This document shows, in pieces, positions 1 through 10,500 of a stretch of 64,000 nt of DNA. A program made the position numbers and the translations under genes. This DNA is from Impatiens glandulifera (Eukaryota; Streptophyta; Magnoliopsida; Ericales; Balsaminaceae). Below the pieces are notes generated by a model, which saw nothing but the letters and a program-made list of their open reading frames with translations, was not told where the DNA came from and searched no databases. Location: the NCBI RefSeq assembly GCF_907164915.1, contig NC_061868.1, positions 19,091,819 to 19,155,818 on the forward strand. Direction: 5' to 3'. How positions within the stretch are numbered: position 1 is the first letter of the stretch; every line of letters begins with the position of its first letter.

Positions 1-2887
1 ATGGTCAATTGGGGGTTAGTTCTTTTCTCTATCTTCTGCCAGATGGTTTCTCCTCTTAGCAAGCAGAATGTTGGCTTTTCAGTCCAACTCGACTGGTTTA
101 TGGAGTATCTGCATATGCCCTTGGACAAAGGTGTGCCCATTAATGAAAGTAGAATAATGAAGAGTTCAACTGTTAAAAGCTATATGGTGCGAATGAAACT
201 CGTCAAGGAATCTAAATTAGACTCTTCGTCTCAACAGACGAGTGGTCAGTCGACCACTCATTCCAAGATTCCTATGACCTATAGTCGCAAGACCCCTACG
301 AAGAGATCGAAGATGCCGGGCATGGAATCTATTGCTAGATCCTTTAGCCAAAAACGGACAGCTATTGGAGATTCTGGCGAGGTTGACTCAAATCCAAAAA
401 TGGTGAGAATAGAGGAAGCCTCAGTTGTTGCTATTCCTCTATTCTCTTCCCCACAATCTCCTTTAGCCAATCCATTCAAGGCGCCAGCTGAGGTGTTTAC
501 TCTTGCTTCGTATCAGACTGTGTCTGTTCAAGCTTTTAGTCAAACTTCTAGTTAGAAAGCGTCTGTTCTTGCTTCTGGTCAGACGAAGTCTGTTATTCCC
601 ACAGATCAGTCGAAGTCCGGGCTTGTTATTGGTCAAACAGAGGTGTTCCCTACTGTTCAGACGACCTCCTAGGTAAATATTATTCCCAATCTCTACGTAG
701 AGCCTATTTTTATTGAGGTTCCCGTTGTGGAACATGCTGCTGAACCAACTGCTGAGACAATTTGTCAAATTGTTGAGAAGTATCAAGGGGAAGACAATCT
801 TGTCTTCCTTACCAAACTAGTGGCTACTAAAGCTGTTGGTCAGATTGATGTTATCCTTCCTTCAGCAGAGCAAGAGGTTGTACCTGCGTCTACTGCAACT
901 ATTATTGAAGAAAGCATTGGTCTGAATGCTGGACAGACTAATAAATCAGCACTCATTCAGACGGATGATGGTCCTGTTGTAGAATCTCAAGAAAATGTCT
1001 TCTCCAGGAATGTATCTCCATTCGCCCAGCTAAGAGCAACCCGAGGGGCTCCGGGCTATCATTTAGAGAACTTGTTCCTGAACCCAAACCTGTCGAAGTT
1101 GTAGTTAAGGAAAAAGACATAACCGATGAAACTCCTAAACTTTTTTCCGAAGCTTCTTAGACAATCGACCTCATCCTAAAGGATGTTGATGCTAAGCCAT
1201 CTATTAAAATCGATATGCTCGATAAATGGCTGGACACCAGGTTTCACACAAAATTCAGTGATGTCAACCCAAGTTTTAGTGTGACGAAAAGGTGGAAGGA
1301 GCTGCTGCAAATGGAGAAGTCGGTCCTCTCATGGGACAAGACTCAAGACGTCAAAGAAGCTTTAAAGAGAAGAGAGCTTGTTGCGCGCTTTTCCCCAAAA
1401 TCTTCCAAAGGAAAGAAAATTTTAATCCTTAGGACATAAAAACTCAAATTGATGCGCAGGTTCTTCAAAGTCATAATCTTCTCTTGGATTCGTACTCTTC
1501 CACGACGCTCCAATTCGTCCATGGGATTGACTCGTTTCATTCCGATGCTCTTTAGAGTAAGGCGCCTCGAGTAGATCCGAACTATTCAGATGGTTTTAAA
1601 CAGATGTCCTTTATTGAGGAAATGTCATTCGCTGAAGGTGATCTGAATCCTATATCTACGGTTGTGTAGCTGCTCTCGGTGGTCGAACAACATATGTCTC
1701 TTCACATCACTAAGTAGTAGAAATCGTCTTTTGAAGAAAGGCGGATCTTGGCTCATTACTCGGTTGATCAGATGCTCATCCCTTCTGAAGCTGAGCAGGA
1801 AATCACTCTAACATCTAAGTAGCAACCTCCATCTTCTCAGAAGGAGCCATCTGAAGTTGCTCCCCCTTGACCGAACAAGAGAAGACCCCATGTGCTGAGG
1901 GGGGAACATGTGTATTCTAAAAGGGCGTTTGAAGTCGAAGTTGTTTTGATCTCTTTTTCTTCATCCGAGAAAGCGTCTGAAGAGAGGCAGCCTGCTCCTC
2001 AAAGGTCTCACTCTAGTTTATCTCTACCAACTAAGGATATTCTTAACTTTGTAAAGGAGTTGTGCGACGAAATCCAAGGGACAAGAGATGAGTCTCGGGC
2101 ATTGATTAGTGTGCCTCAAATCTCCTCTCAAGACAAGGAACCTAAGAGATCTATCCAAGTAAGCCTTCATCCTTATCCTATTCTCTCCATTCTAGTAGGT
2201 TCCCATATCGTATCATCTACTCCTCCTTCCTATGAGGAGGATTCTCCATGAATTGTAGACCTCTGCAAGATTATCTTGGAAACTCTTGTTCCGATGCAGT
2301 AGGGCATCCATTCTATTTCTAGCAGGCTGGAGAACCTTGAAAAACAATCTGCAATGAACTCCAAAACTAATGCTGACTTAGCTGCTTCTGAAGGGTGCCT
2401 TAATAAAGATATATTGAAGACTACTCATGATGTAGCGATACTCCACACTCAGGAGAGAAGGATGCAATATTTTATGATCAAGCAAAGCGATGAGATTAAT
2501 GATAAGACCAAGTCTCTCATCCTTAAGCTTCATAATGAGACAAAGTCTATGATTGAATCCCTCACCCTCTAGATGATCGAAATCTCCAAATCCCTCAGAA
2601 TTGCTAAAGCTGAGCACATAGAAAATGCTGATGCAATCGCTCGACGCTTCTAGGATGAAGAAGACGCGGCTGCTGAAGTTGCTAAAGCCAAATACCTTGT
2701 TATTTCTGACCGTAATAATGTTAAAAAGGAAGAAGGTAGCAATCAAGGTGGAGCTAGTGCGCGTGGCACTCGTTCTAGAAGGAAGCTTGTTCAAGGTGGC
2801 CGAGGTAGTTGCCAAGCAGATCACAGTGGATATCGAGGAGATGGTCGTGGAAGTGGGCGCGGTGGTGGTCAAGGTAATGATGGTTGA
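1..2887 (+). pseudogene. Element O: decayed accessory gene (acc3-like), 3' part
   Basis: This is the remnant of the accessory protein that precedes the 3' LTR of the outer element; it enters from beyond the left edge. Residues 2-60 match the end of the shared accessory domain (an NW motif followed by a segment like acc3 of element A residues 172-225). Further on, around 1215-1380, comes a helical segment with W, R and E residues spaced as in acc3 residues 360-420. A coiled-coil-like stretch follows at 2330-2660. The tail at 2745-2887 is rich in Gly and Arg, like an RGG-type nucleic-acid-binding tail. The coding frame is broken by in-frame stops (for example near 553 and 670) and by frame changes near 1025 and 1430, so no protein is made. 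The function is unknown. The family assignment rests on resemblance to acc3 of elements A, B and C. Confidence 0.75.
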
Positions 2888-3063
2888 AGTCTGATAGATC
2901 GTGTACTCAACGACAGAGATCCCCAACACTGAATATTCAAGAACTAAAAGTGAGGGATCTTAAACTACCTTATGTTTTTTTAATTATAAACATATTGGTT
3001 AATTTTTGAGCTCGTGTTCTTACTTTATTTCTTACTTGATTTTTAACTTATTCTTAACATCAT

Positions 3064-3077
3064 AAAAAAGGAGAAAA
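3064..3077 (+). other. Element O polypurine tract
   Basis: A run of A and G (AAAAAAGGAGAAAA) lies one base before the TG that opens the 3' LTR at 3079. This is the normal place of the plus-strand primer of an LTR retrotransposon, and it fixes element O on the + strand. Confidence 0.8.
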
Positions 3078-3229
3078 TTGTTAGATTAAGTTAAATTAAG
3101 TAAAGAAAAAATTAATTAAAAGAGAAAAAATTAATTAATAAACTTAAGAGAATAAGTACGAAAAAGTTTTAATGATGTGTTCTAAACAAAACTAAATTGT
3201 GAAAATTGTATTTGCGCAGGTACAACTCA

Positions 3230-3985
3230 AAAGACGTATGTCTTTAGACGTGGTCTGAAGCAAGCACAAGCACGTCGTCTAATTTCATCAGACGTGGTTT
3301 GAAAAAGTGCAAGAAAAGACTTAGTCTGAACTTCATCAGATGTGGTCTGAAGAAGTGCGCGAGAAGACGTAGTTTGAACTTCATTAGACGTGGTCTGAAG
3401 AAGTGCGCGATCAGATTTCTTCTAACTTCATCAAACGTGGTCTGAAGAAGTATGCGAGCAGATGTATTCTGAAATTCATCAGACGCGGTCTGAAGAAGTG
3501 TGCGAGCAGATGTCGTCTAACTTCATCAAACGTGGTCTAAAGATGTGCACGAGCAGATGTGGTCTGAAGAAATGCGCGAGTAGACTTCGTCTAACTTCAT
3601 CAGACGTCATTTGAAGAAGTGCGCAAGAAGATGTAGTCTAAACTTCATCAGACGTGGTGTGAAGAAGTGCACGAGCAGTCGTAGTCTGAACTTCAACAGA
3701 CATAGTCTGAAGAAGTGCGCGAGCAGACATCGTCTAACTTCATCAGACGTGGTCTAAAGAAGTACACGAGCTGGCGTAGTCTGAACTTCATCAGACGTGG
3801 TATGAAGAAGTGCGCGAGCAAACGTTGCTGAACTTCATCAGATGTGGTCTGAAGAAGTGCACGAGCAGATGTCGTCTAACTTCATAAAACTTGGTCTGAA
3901 GAAGTACGCGAGCATACGTCATCTAACTTCATTAGACTTGTTCTGAAGAATGGTGCGAACATACGTCGTCTAACTTCTATAGACG
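3230..3985 (+). repeat. U3 tandem repeats with palindromes, about 47 bp each
   Basis: About 15 imperfect units repeat with a period near 47 bp. Each unit carries two short palindromes, one like CAGACGTGGTCTG and one like AGACGTCGTCT, separated by a segment such as AAGAAGTGCGCGAGC. The array lies some 300 bp upstream of the TATA box, so it may hold promoter elements; that role is inferred. Confidence 0.85.
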
Positions 3986-4295
3986 GGTCATCTGATGAAG
4001 AATCCACTCATCTACTCAGCTCATCAGCATGGCAATCAACAATATTCATTATCAACCATCTACCTAGACAACTGAACACACTTTAATTTCCTATCTACCA
4101 GGTATTGAAATATTTCTCGAATCCATGTTCTAGAATGTCCCGTACACCATGTTCTTGCGAATATTCAGAAGTACGATCTGATTCGCCACGATCAAACGCA
4201 TATTCTCTGTTGTAAGATCTCGTACACTTGGCGTTCATCCAACGGCTAACTGACATGTGTCCAAAAGGAATATTCGACCGTTAGTGTGATTTTAG

Positions 4296-4304
4296 TATAA
4301 ATAG
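4296..4304 (+). promoter_or_regulatory. TATA box of element O 3' LTR
   Basis: TATAAATAG lies downstream of the U3 repeats. It is followed, after removal of element A, by a CT-rich stretch typical of a plant transcription start. Its last five bases (AATAG) are the target duplicated by element A. Confidence 0.75.
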
Positions 4305-5619
4305 TGTTAGGATCTAGATCGCCGCTGGTGGACCGGGGGTTGGACCGGTTAGCGGTTCACACTCGTAGGGTGGTGGTTAATCCTGTTAGAGATTAACACC
4401 GGGGTTTCAATACTACACAACCTGTCACAAACCCTTGAACTAGGTTCAAGCGCGGAAGAGGTTTGCTTTCAGGTTGAAGCGGTATGCTTGTATGATAGGC
4501 GGAATCGGTTTCGGATGATGGAGATTTGAAGGATGGTGGGTCGGTTTCGGCAATCTGGATACTTGGTGTGGTTAATGTAGATTCGGTTTTGGGCGGTGTT
4601 GTTAGAATAGTCGGTTATGTAACAAAGCCTGCAGAAAGTAAATAACACAACAGATTTTATGGATGTTCGGAGATAAAACTCCTACGTCACCCCTTCCTCT
4701 CGAAACCGCGAGAAGGATATTCACTAAGGAATACAAATACAATCCGATCGAGACTTATTTCCTGCTCGATAATACTCGTACAATTTACACCGAAATTGTA
4801 ATTACACTTAGGCTCTCAACACTTAGGCTTTCTAGAATAGTACACTGTTATCACTTGTAGTAAATGTTCTTAGCTTTCGGTATCCCAATGTGTGTCGCAC
4901 TTAAGTCTCCCAGTTATGTGTCCCACAATTTGTCCCACATTTACTCTTCTTCAACTGCCTCCTTTTATAGGTGAAATATGCCAACGGTCATATTTCACTG
5001 CCTTGAATCTAATTGGCTGATCAGAGGAGCAGTGATTCAGTGTCTCAGACCTGCGGTCTTCTCCTCAGACCTGACGGTCAATCTCAGACCTGGTGTCATG
5101 TTTCAGACCTGCCGGGTTTGTAAAGCAAACCTGCCGGGTTTGTCTTTTGCTTAATGTAGGCATTGTCTGTTTGGACAGTTGTCTGTACTTTGAAGATCTC
5201 CTTTCTGACTTATCCCGAAGTAGTAGGATTCGGTAGTACTGTCTTCTGCAGCCTACAGTCTTTCCTCTGACTTGCATGGATATGGAAGTATTCAGTCTGT
5301 TCCTTTGGTATCATTCTCAACAGATACCCAAAGTGTCTTCTTGTGCAGGTCGGCCACTTGACTTGGCCGAATATCTTTTGATAGTGAAGTAACCGGACTT
5401 CTTCCGGATATGCATGTCTTGTGGATTGATCGGCTGTTTGAGCTTTGGCCGATCCTTCCTTTGTTCGGTCACGTTCTAAGTATGCTCGATCGGTTTGGTA
5501 GCTGTGACCGGTTCGGTTACTTCAGTTGATTTTCTTATTCATCCGGTCCGGTTCCTTGTTCCTGCATAGGAAGTTTGTTTAAGTTAGGTTTATTTGAACC
5601 GGTATGAATTTATCTAACA
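4305..5619 (-). repeat. Element A 3' LTR
   Basis: It runs TGTTAG...CTAACA on the + strand, 1315 bp. It carries the block TTTTATGGATGTTCGG (4655-4670), continuing to 4691, that is conserved in all LTRs of the window, and a TATA box on the minus strand at 4961-4970. The abutting polypurine tract at 5620 shows that this is the 3' LTR. Confidence 0.95.
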
Positions 5620-5633
5620 ATTTCTCCCTTTTT
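5620..5633 (-). other. Element A polypurine tract 1
   Basis: On the minus strand this reads AAAAAGGGAGAAAT directly next to the 3' LTR, which is the position required of the plus-strand primer. Confidence 0.85.
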
Positions 5634-5790
5634 GATTATTTTATTTAAAATTATCAAAATCAAGTAGTTTTGCAACCGTAGGCCGGTTGTTTTGTTTTGG
5701 CCGGTTTTTGAAAAAGACTTAGAGAATTTTTCGAAAAATTTTGAGGGAGGAGTTTTGGAAGAATCTCTATCATTTATCTAACAATTCATT

Positions 5791-5842
5791 TATCTAACAA
5801 TTTCTCCCTTTTTGATTATTTTATTTAAAATTATCAAAATCA
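5791..5842 (-). repeat. Element A polypurine tract 2, in a 52-bp duplication
   Basis: Positions 5611-5662, which span the last bases of the LTR, polypurine tract 1 and adjacent AT-rich sequence, recur as a direct repeat exactly 180 bp further in at 5791-5842. The second purine tract lies at 5799-5815. Elements B and C have the same arrangement. Between the copies, and on to the end of acc3 at 5955, there is only AT-rich sequence. Confidence 0.85.
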
Positions 5843-5954
5843 TGTAGAAATGCAAAATAAGGCCGATATACAAAAATAACTTTTATATAAATTTATAGAG
5901 AACCGAAAGACAAAGCACAAATACTAAGACAAGTAAGAAGAGGAAAGGTAGTCC

Positions 5955-8745
5955 CTATTCCGAGTCTGTGAACTCATATGCGCTCTTCTTTCTCTTCGGT
6001 TGTGGTGGCGGTTGCGGTTGAGAAGATTGTGGTCTTTTAGACCGGGACCGCAGCTGTTTTTCGACTTCGTCCTCGACTAGGTCGGTTTGCTGCGAGGGGA
6101 CCGATTCAGAGATTTTATTGAGCATCTCGTCAATTCGAACTTTCTTAGTAGCCGGCTTCTTTCTCCTCTTGGATGCCGAAGCTGAGGCAGCTGGTACTGA
6201 AGCAGAGGCGGCTACTTTCTTTTTCTTCTTGTTTGCTTCGGAGAACTCTTCCAGCCCACGTTTTTGTCTCTCTAGTCGTGCGGCATCCTCCGCAGCTTGA
6301 CTTGCCACTTCTCTCAGCATATCCTGGATACAGGATCTCGGCCCTTCTTATTCTTTCGGCCTCTACTTCTTCTTCGGTCAGCTGAGTCGCTCGCGTCGCC
6401 TCTTTGTCTTTGCTGACTTCGGCGTCCAGCCTTTCTTGGACCCTCTTAGCAACCAGAGCATCGGCCTCTATAGCAGCGGCATCCGCGTTTTCCTTAGCCT
6501 TCAGAATTTCGGCCATCTGCTCAGTGAGTGCCTTTACCTCGGCCACGAGAGTCTCATTCGTCTTTTCCAGCGCCGAGACCCGGTCGATTGTCGTGTCGAC
6601 CCGTTCGAAATCCCTCTTTAATTCCGAAGTTATACCCTCCAGAGCTGCGGTATGCTGGGCACACTTTTCACGCTCACCGGCTTCTTCCCACAGTCCGGTG
6701 CTGAGTTCTCCCAGGCGCGCTTGATGTTGATCCACAAGCTGTTTTGTCGTATTGGCGAACTGCGTGGCCGAGTCAAATATTCTATCGCAGCAATCTTTAA
6801 ACGGTTGAAGCTTAGACACGTCGTGTGCAGTTATGCGGTCATCAATCTTCTCTGATATTGATGCCTCAAGTTTCTGAAGCCGGTCTTCAATCTGACCTGA
6901 GATGGACACTTCAAACTTCTTAAGTTTGTCATCAATCCTCCCCGAAACCGATGCTTCAAACTCTTGGAGCCGGTTATCAATCTGTTCTGTAGGGGGAGCT
7001 GAGACGGTGGCTTCCGGTGGTGGAGTGGGGGGAGACTGCTCGGTCGGATTAGGATCGGCTCTCTCACTGGAGTCTATTATTACAACATCCTCAGCAGGTG
7101 TTTCTAATGTGACCGCCTCCTCCAAGTTTATGACCGCAGTTTCTGAGGTTGGTACCTCGGCATCTTCTAAAATTTGTTCCTCATTAATTTTTGAAGTCGG
7201 TACCTCGATATCTTCCGGCATCGATACTTCAACATCCCTTGGTGTCTCAGTGTCTTCTCTTGAGGTTGTTGTCCAGTCTATTGGAAAATCGTCGATGACC
7301 GGAGCGGTATATTCCGGAACTTGTCTTTGATTGCATATGGCTTCTAGCCGCTCTATCTCTTGATGTATTTCCAGTTTGCCAATCTCGAGCTTTGCTAATA
7401 CTCGCGGCGCCACGGTAGACACCGATCCCCCTGCGGTATACTCCTCCGTAATCTTCCGGATGCGCCTTCTTAGTTTCCGAAGTCGGCTTCTCGGTATCAA
7501 GAGGCAGGTTCGGCATTGTACCTCCTCAATTGTGTTTGATCTTGTGAGACGTAGGACCATGTCTTCCACTTCCTCCAATCTCTCCAAGCATTTCTGTTGC
7601 GGGAGGTGCGGCATAATTTCCTTGTATTTTGTACTGAACCGATGCTCATGCCACTCCAAGTACAGGTCTATAACCTCCCCGTCTCTTTTGAGGATGCCCT
7701 GAAAAATATTCTGGGCTAATTCTTCGGCCTCGGCCTCATCGGCCTCTTCCCGGTTGTAGCCTTCATCATCGGCTCCTTCATCAATCCCTTCTTCACCCTC
7801 GGTGGTCTCAGGAATGATGCTCTGTTCGGCATCGTTCGGACTCCGAGCCGAAAGATCGTCGTCATGGTCCGTTCTATCCTCGGTTCCCTCTGTGTCGGCT
7901 TCCTCATCGGCCCACTCCTCATCTTCCTCTTGCTGCGGTGGGTCTTCGAAGGTTATCTTTTCCTTCCTCTTTCGTCCGGTCTTTGCTTTTGCCGGGGCAT
8001 TTTTCTTTGCGGCTTTCTTCTTTCGGCCGTCTGTGGAGCTGGAAGCCGACTGCGTTCTTGGAAGAAAGTGCCGAGATCGAATGATGCTGTGTTTTCTTAT
8101 CCCAACACCGGGACCGATGTTGATGTTTAAGTGTAAGAAAATCTTGCCGAGTTGTACGGCATACCCCCATGACCTGGCCGAATCCGATCTTACCATGTCC
8201 ATGAGATTACTGAATACCGATCTCGCCCAGTTAACCTCTGTTCCATCCATCAGACGAAATATCAATTTTATTTTGTCTCTGGTTAGATTGGTGAAATTTC
8301 CTCCTCTTGCCAGTATCGCCCTGGCAAAGACGTCACACGCCGGAATAAGCTCCGGTCTCAGCGTCTGTTTCTTTCCGGATGTGGTAACCGGCTTGTTGGA
8401 TGCCGATAAAAGGTGGCAAGCTGTTCTAAAAGTATCCTCGTCCATTTCTGCCATAGCGTCCTCGCCGGTTGTTGGGAGACGCAGACTCTCGGCCACCACT
8501 GTTTCGGTGATCTCAACTTGGGAACCGCAAACCGTTGCGATGATTCTATCGTAGGAGATGGTTGCGGTTTTGAAGAATTCTTCGACCGCTTCCTTGTAAA
8601 TGACGTGAGGACCGTCTAGGAGATATCCCAGACCGGTTTTAACCAGCCGGTCAATGACTTCCTTTGCCTCGGCCGTTCCATTTTGCCGAATCTCCTCGAA
8701 GTCTACTTGTGAGTATAATTTGAACAACGCCGAATCACGACCCAT
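5955..8745 (-). pseudogene. Element A acc3: accessory protein with coiled coil, one frameshift
   Basis: This is the last gene before the 3' LTR. The first 806 codons (8745 down to about 6325) are open. A frameshift near 6310-6325 then moves the reading frame, and the natural C-terminus continues to 5955. Residues 1-215 are the shared accessory domain (TGL 37-39, LP 90-91, NW 172-173, GPG 211-213). A basic patch follows at 240-263, then an acidic region at 270-345, a conserved helical region at 345-440, a Pro/Thr/Glu-rich linker, three to four repeats of 16-17 residues at 588-642, and a long coiled coil at about 690-806. The shifted tail holds Lys/Arg clusters like nuclear-localisation signals. 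I see no signal peptide or membrane helix. The gene has its own TATA box at 8848-8857. Its function is unknown; a nucleic-acid-binding or structural role is a guess. Confidence 0.85.
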
Positions 8746-8847
8746 GTTTGAAGAGTTTGAGAGTTAGAGAAATCGGCTTCAAAGGGTTTAGTAGCTTAGA
8801 GAGAGAAAGTGAATTTGTGTGAGAATGAAAAATATGACCGAAGGCCC

Positions 8848-8857
8848 CCTTTTATAG
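8848..8857 (-). promoter_or_regulatory. Internal TATA box for acc3 of element A
   Basis: On the minus strand CTATAAAAGG lies about 105 bp upstream of the acc3 ATG. It is followed by a leader containing CTTTCTCTCTCTAAGC. The same arrangement stands before acc3 in elements B and C. The gap between acc2 and acc3 (8746-9300) holds this promoter and no other gene. Confidence 0.7.
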
Positions 8858-8892
8858 GCACGGTTTGGAAACCCAACCGTCCCATCATGAAT

Positions 8893-8980
8893 GGGCGGGA
8901 ATTTTCCCTCCAAACTGAAAAGACGTCAGACTGAGCGGTTTCGTACGAAACGGTGGGCGGTAACAATGGGCGGGAGATTT
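8893..8980 (-). promoter_or_regulatory. Two E2F-like sites upstream of acc3 TATA, element A
   Basis: GGGCGGGAATTTT (8893-8905) and GGGCGGGAGATTT (8968-8980) read on the minus strand as near matches to the E2F consensus TTTSSCGC, each with one mismatch. Both lie within 125 bp of the TATA box. Perfect matches occur in the equivalent promoters of elements B and C. Confidence 0.4.
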
Positions 8981-9300
8981 CCCTCCGAAATTCTGTCTAT
9001 GTCATGGATGACACAATCTTTTCTATGAAGCCGAATGATTGATCGGTTTCTAGTTCTTATTCAGATTTTGATTGATCGGTGTTTAACAATTTTAAGTAGA
9101 TTTTTATGATGCGGATAAATACGCGGTTATAGGTAGAAAGAGTTAACCGGTTATTTAGATAAGTGTTCAAAGAATTTAAGAAGACTTGGCCATTTGAACT
9201 GAAATGATAGTGAAATTTAAGAGAAGTTAAAAGTAGAAAACCGATTATAGGATTCGGTATAGGAATAGGCATAGAGAAACAAAAGAAAATAAAATATAGC

Positions 9301-10005
9301 CTATTCAACAGGCATTCTCCAGAGTCGGTCTCTTGCCGAAACATTGTTGAGGATGTTCGAAGAGGAAGCCGGTGTGCCTGGTCCGAACTCCGATCGATAC
9401 GCAAGAATCAGCTTGCTGATGTGCGGTGCATACCCAAGACCCTTCTTGGTCAGCACCATGTTCTTTAGATTTCCCCAAATGACCGATGACCAGTTGATGG
9501 CCGATTTACGAAGAATGTTGGTCATGATATTGTAGGTATTCTTGGAATACCTTTGATTGGGTGATTGACACAGGATTGACCTGGTCACGATCTCGAGCAA
9601 GTGCTGACCGTGACTAGCAAGTTGGGTTTTTGGCCCAAACTGCGCCACCGGAAGAGGGGTGGCCGACAGGTAAAGTGCGGTTTCAAGTCCCGCAAGATCC
9701 TGAACAGCCGGAAAGTCAGAAAAGCCTTCAGCGGGTAGATCGAAGAGTGAAGAAAAGTCATCTTCGTCGATCCAAAAGGTGTGGTCTCTGACGGTCGAGA
9801 CGATGTACTTGCCCCTGATGCAGGCGCTTCGAAAGAAGGCCTTTACATCTTCTATAAGGATGGGACCGGCTTCTTCAAGAAACGGTTGAAGACCGGTTTC
9901 AGTTAGAGAATCATACATGATTCTCGTCTTGGCATCACAATTTCTTATGTCCGTGCATGAGTCGAAGTCGATGCATAGAAAATTTCCCAGAGTTCTGCTC
10001 GGCAT
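9301..10005 (-). CDS. Element A acc2: accessory protein, 234 residues
   Basis: This intact gene is the middle one of the three accessory genes. The whole protein consists of the shared domain: IDFDSC at 12-17, TGL at 37-39, VKAFF at 54-58, DLPAEG at 89-94, NWSSV at 171-175 and a terminal GPGTP at 208-212. The start is the ATG that follows a CT-rich leader and a TATA box at 10092-10100. It is soluble-looking, with no signal peptide or membrane segment. Intact or nearly intact copies occur in elements B (25784-26485) and C (47104-47805). The function is not known. The nearest family I can suggest is the domain annotated as putative plant transposon protein. Confidence 0.85.
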   Translation of the reverse strand: MPSRTLGNFLCIDFDSCTDIRNCDAKTRIMYDSLTETGLQPFLEEAGPILIEDVKAFFRSACIRGKYIVSTVRDHTFWIDEDDFSSLFDLPAEGFSDFPAVQDLAGLETALYLSATPLPVAQFGPKTQLASHGQHLLEIVTRSILCQSPNQRYSKNTYNIMTNILRKSAINWSSVIWGNLKNMVLTKKGLGYAPHISKLILAYRSEFGPGTPASSSNILNNVSARDRLWRMPVE

Positions 10006-10091
10006 GATTTCGGTATAGAGAGAGAAACGGGATTCAAGAGAGTGAAAGTGATTTTGTACTTTCGGATGTGAAAAATGAGTAGAGGAAGGCT

Positions 10092-10100
10092 CCTTATATA
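10092..10100 (-). promoter_or_regulatory. Internal TATA box for acc2 of element A
   Basis: TATATAAGG on the minus strand, about 90 bp upstream of the acc2 ATG, is preceded by ATTTTCCCTCC and followed by a CT-rich leader ending in CTCTCTCTATACC. Elements B and C have the same TATATAAGG at the same distance. The 10006-10500 interval contains no other gene. Confidence 0.75.
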
Positions 10101-10500
10101 GGATCGGTTTTGGAGGGAAAATCTAAGCATTGATGGTTAGTTTTGTTTTATTAATGAAGAGAATCTTTCCCTTTTCAAGGCGCATGGGGAAACGGCGGTT
10201 TGCAAAGCCCGAGGTAATTGTTTGTTGGAAAGTAACCAGATTAGTTGGGAATTAAATGTGCGGGTTGTTGGGAGTTATTTCATTAATTGGGATTATGTCA
10301 TTAAATGCATTTAATACATAAGCGATATTGATTAGATAGGAACCGAAAATGGTAGAGACAATGCCGAAAATGACATATGTGAAAGATGTAGTAAACATAA
10401 ATAAAACTGAAGTAGACATGGATGAAGCCGATATGGTCAAATTTGGTTAGGTCTTCATCCGGTACATGCTGCAAAACGACCGGATGCTAGAAGAAGTGAC

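Larger units (their letters stand above)
3079..4304 (+). repeat. Element O 3' LTR, segment 1 (U3)
   Basis: The LTR opens with TGTTAG at 3079. This segment is the U3 region with an array of about 47-bp repeats, and it ends at a TATA box where element A is inserted. The rest of the LTR is found at 18258-18313 and 60350-60866, where it closes with CTAACA. The three pieces add up to about 1.8 kb. Confidence 0.85.

Noticed and set aside
4663..4860. Frames repeated in every LTR (starting MFGDKT, as at 4663 and 18538)
   Set aside because: They arise from the conserved 37-bp LTR block read antisense to the element. Length and sequence after the block are not conserved between families.
5065..5277. 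Identical 70-codon minus-strand frame in both LTRs of element A (5065-5277 and 17703-17915)
   Set aside because: The two are identical only because the LTRs are copies of each other. The frame is not preserved in the LTRs of B or C.
7802..8554. Long open frames on the + strand opposite acc3, for example 250 codons at 7802-8554
   Set aside because: They are antisense to a long coding region with skewed codon use. They have no homology signals or promoter, and the matching frames in B and C are not kept.
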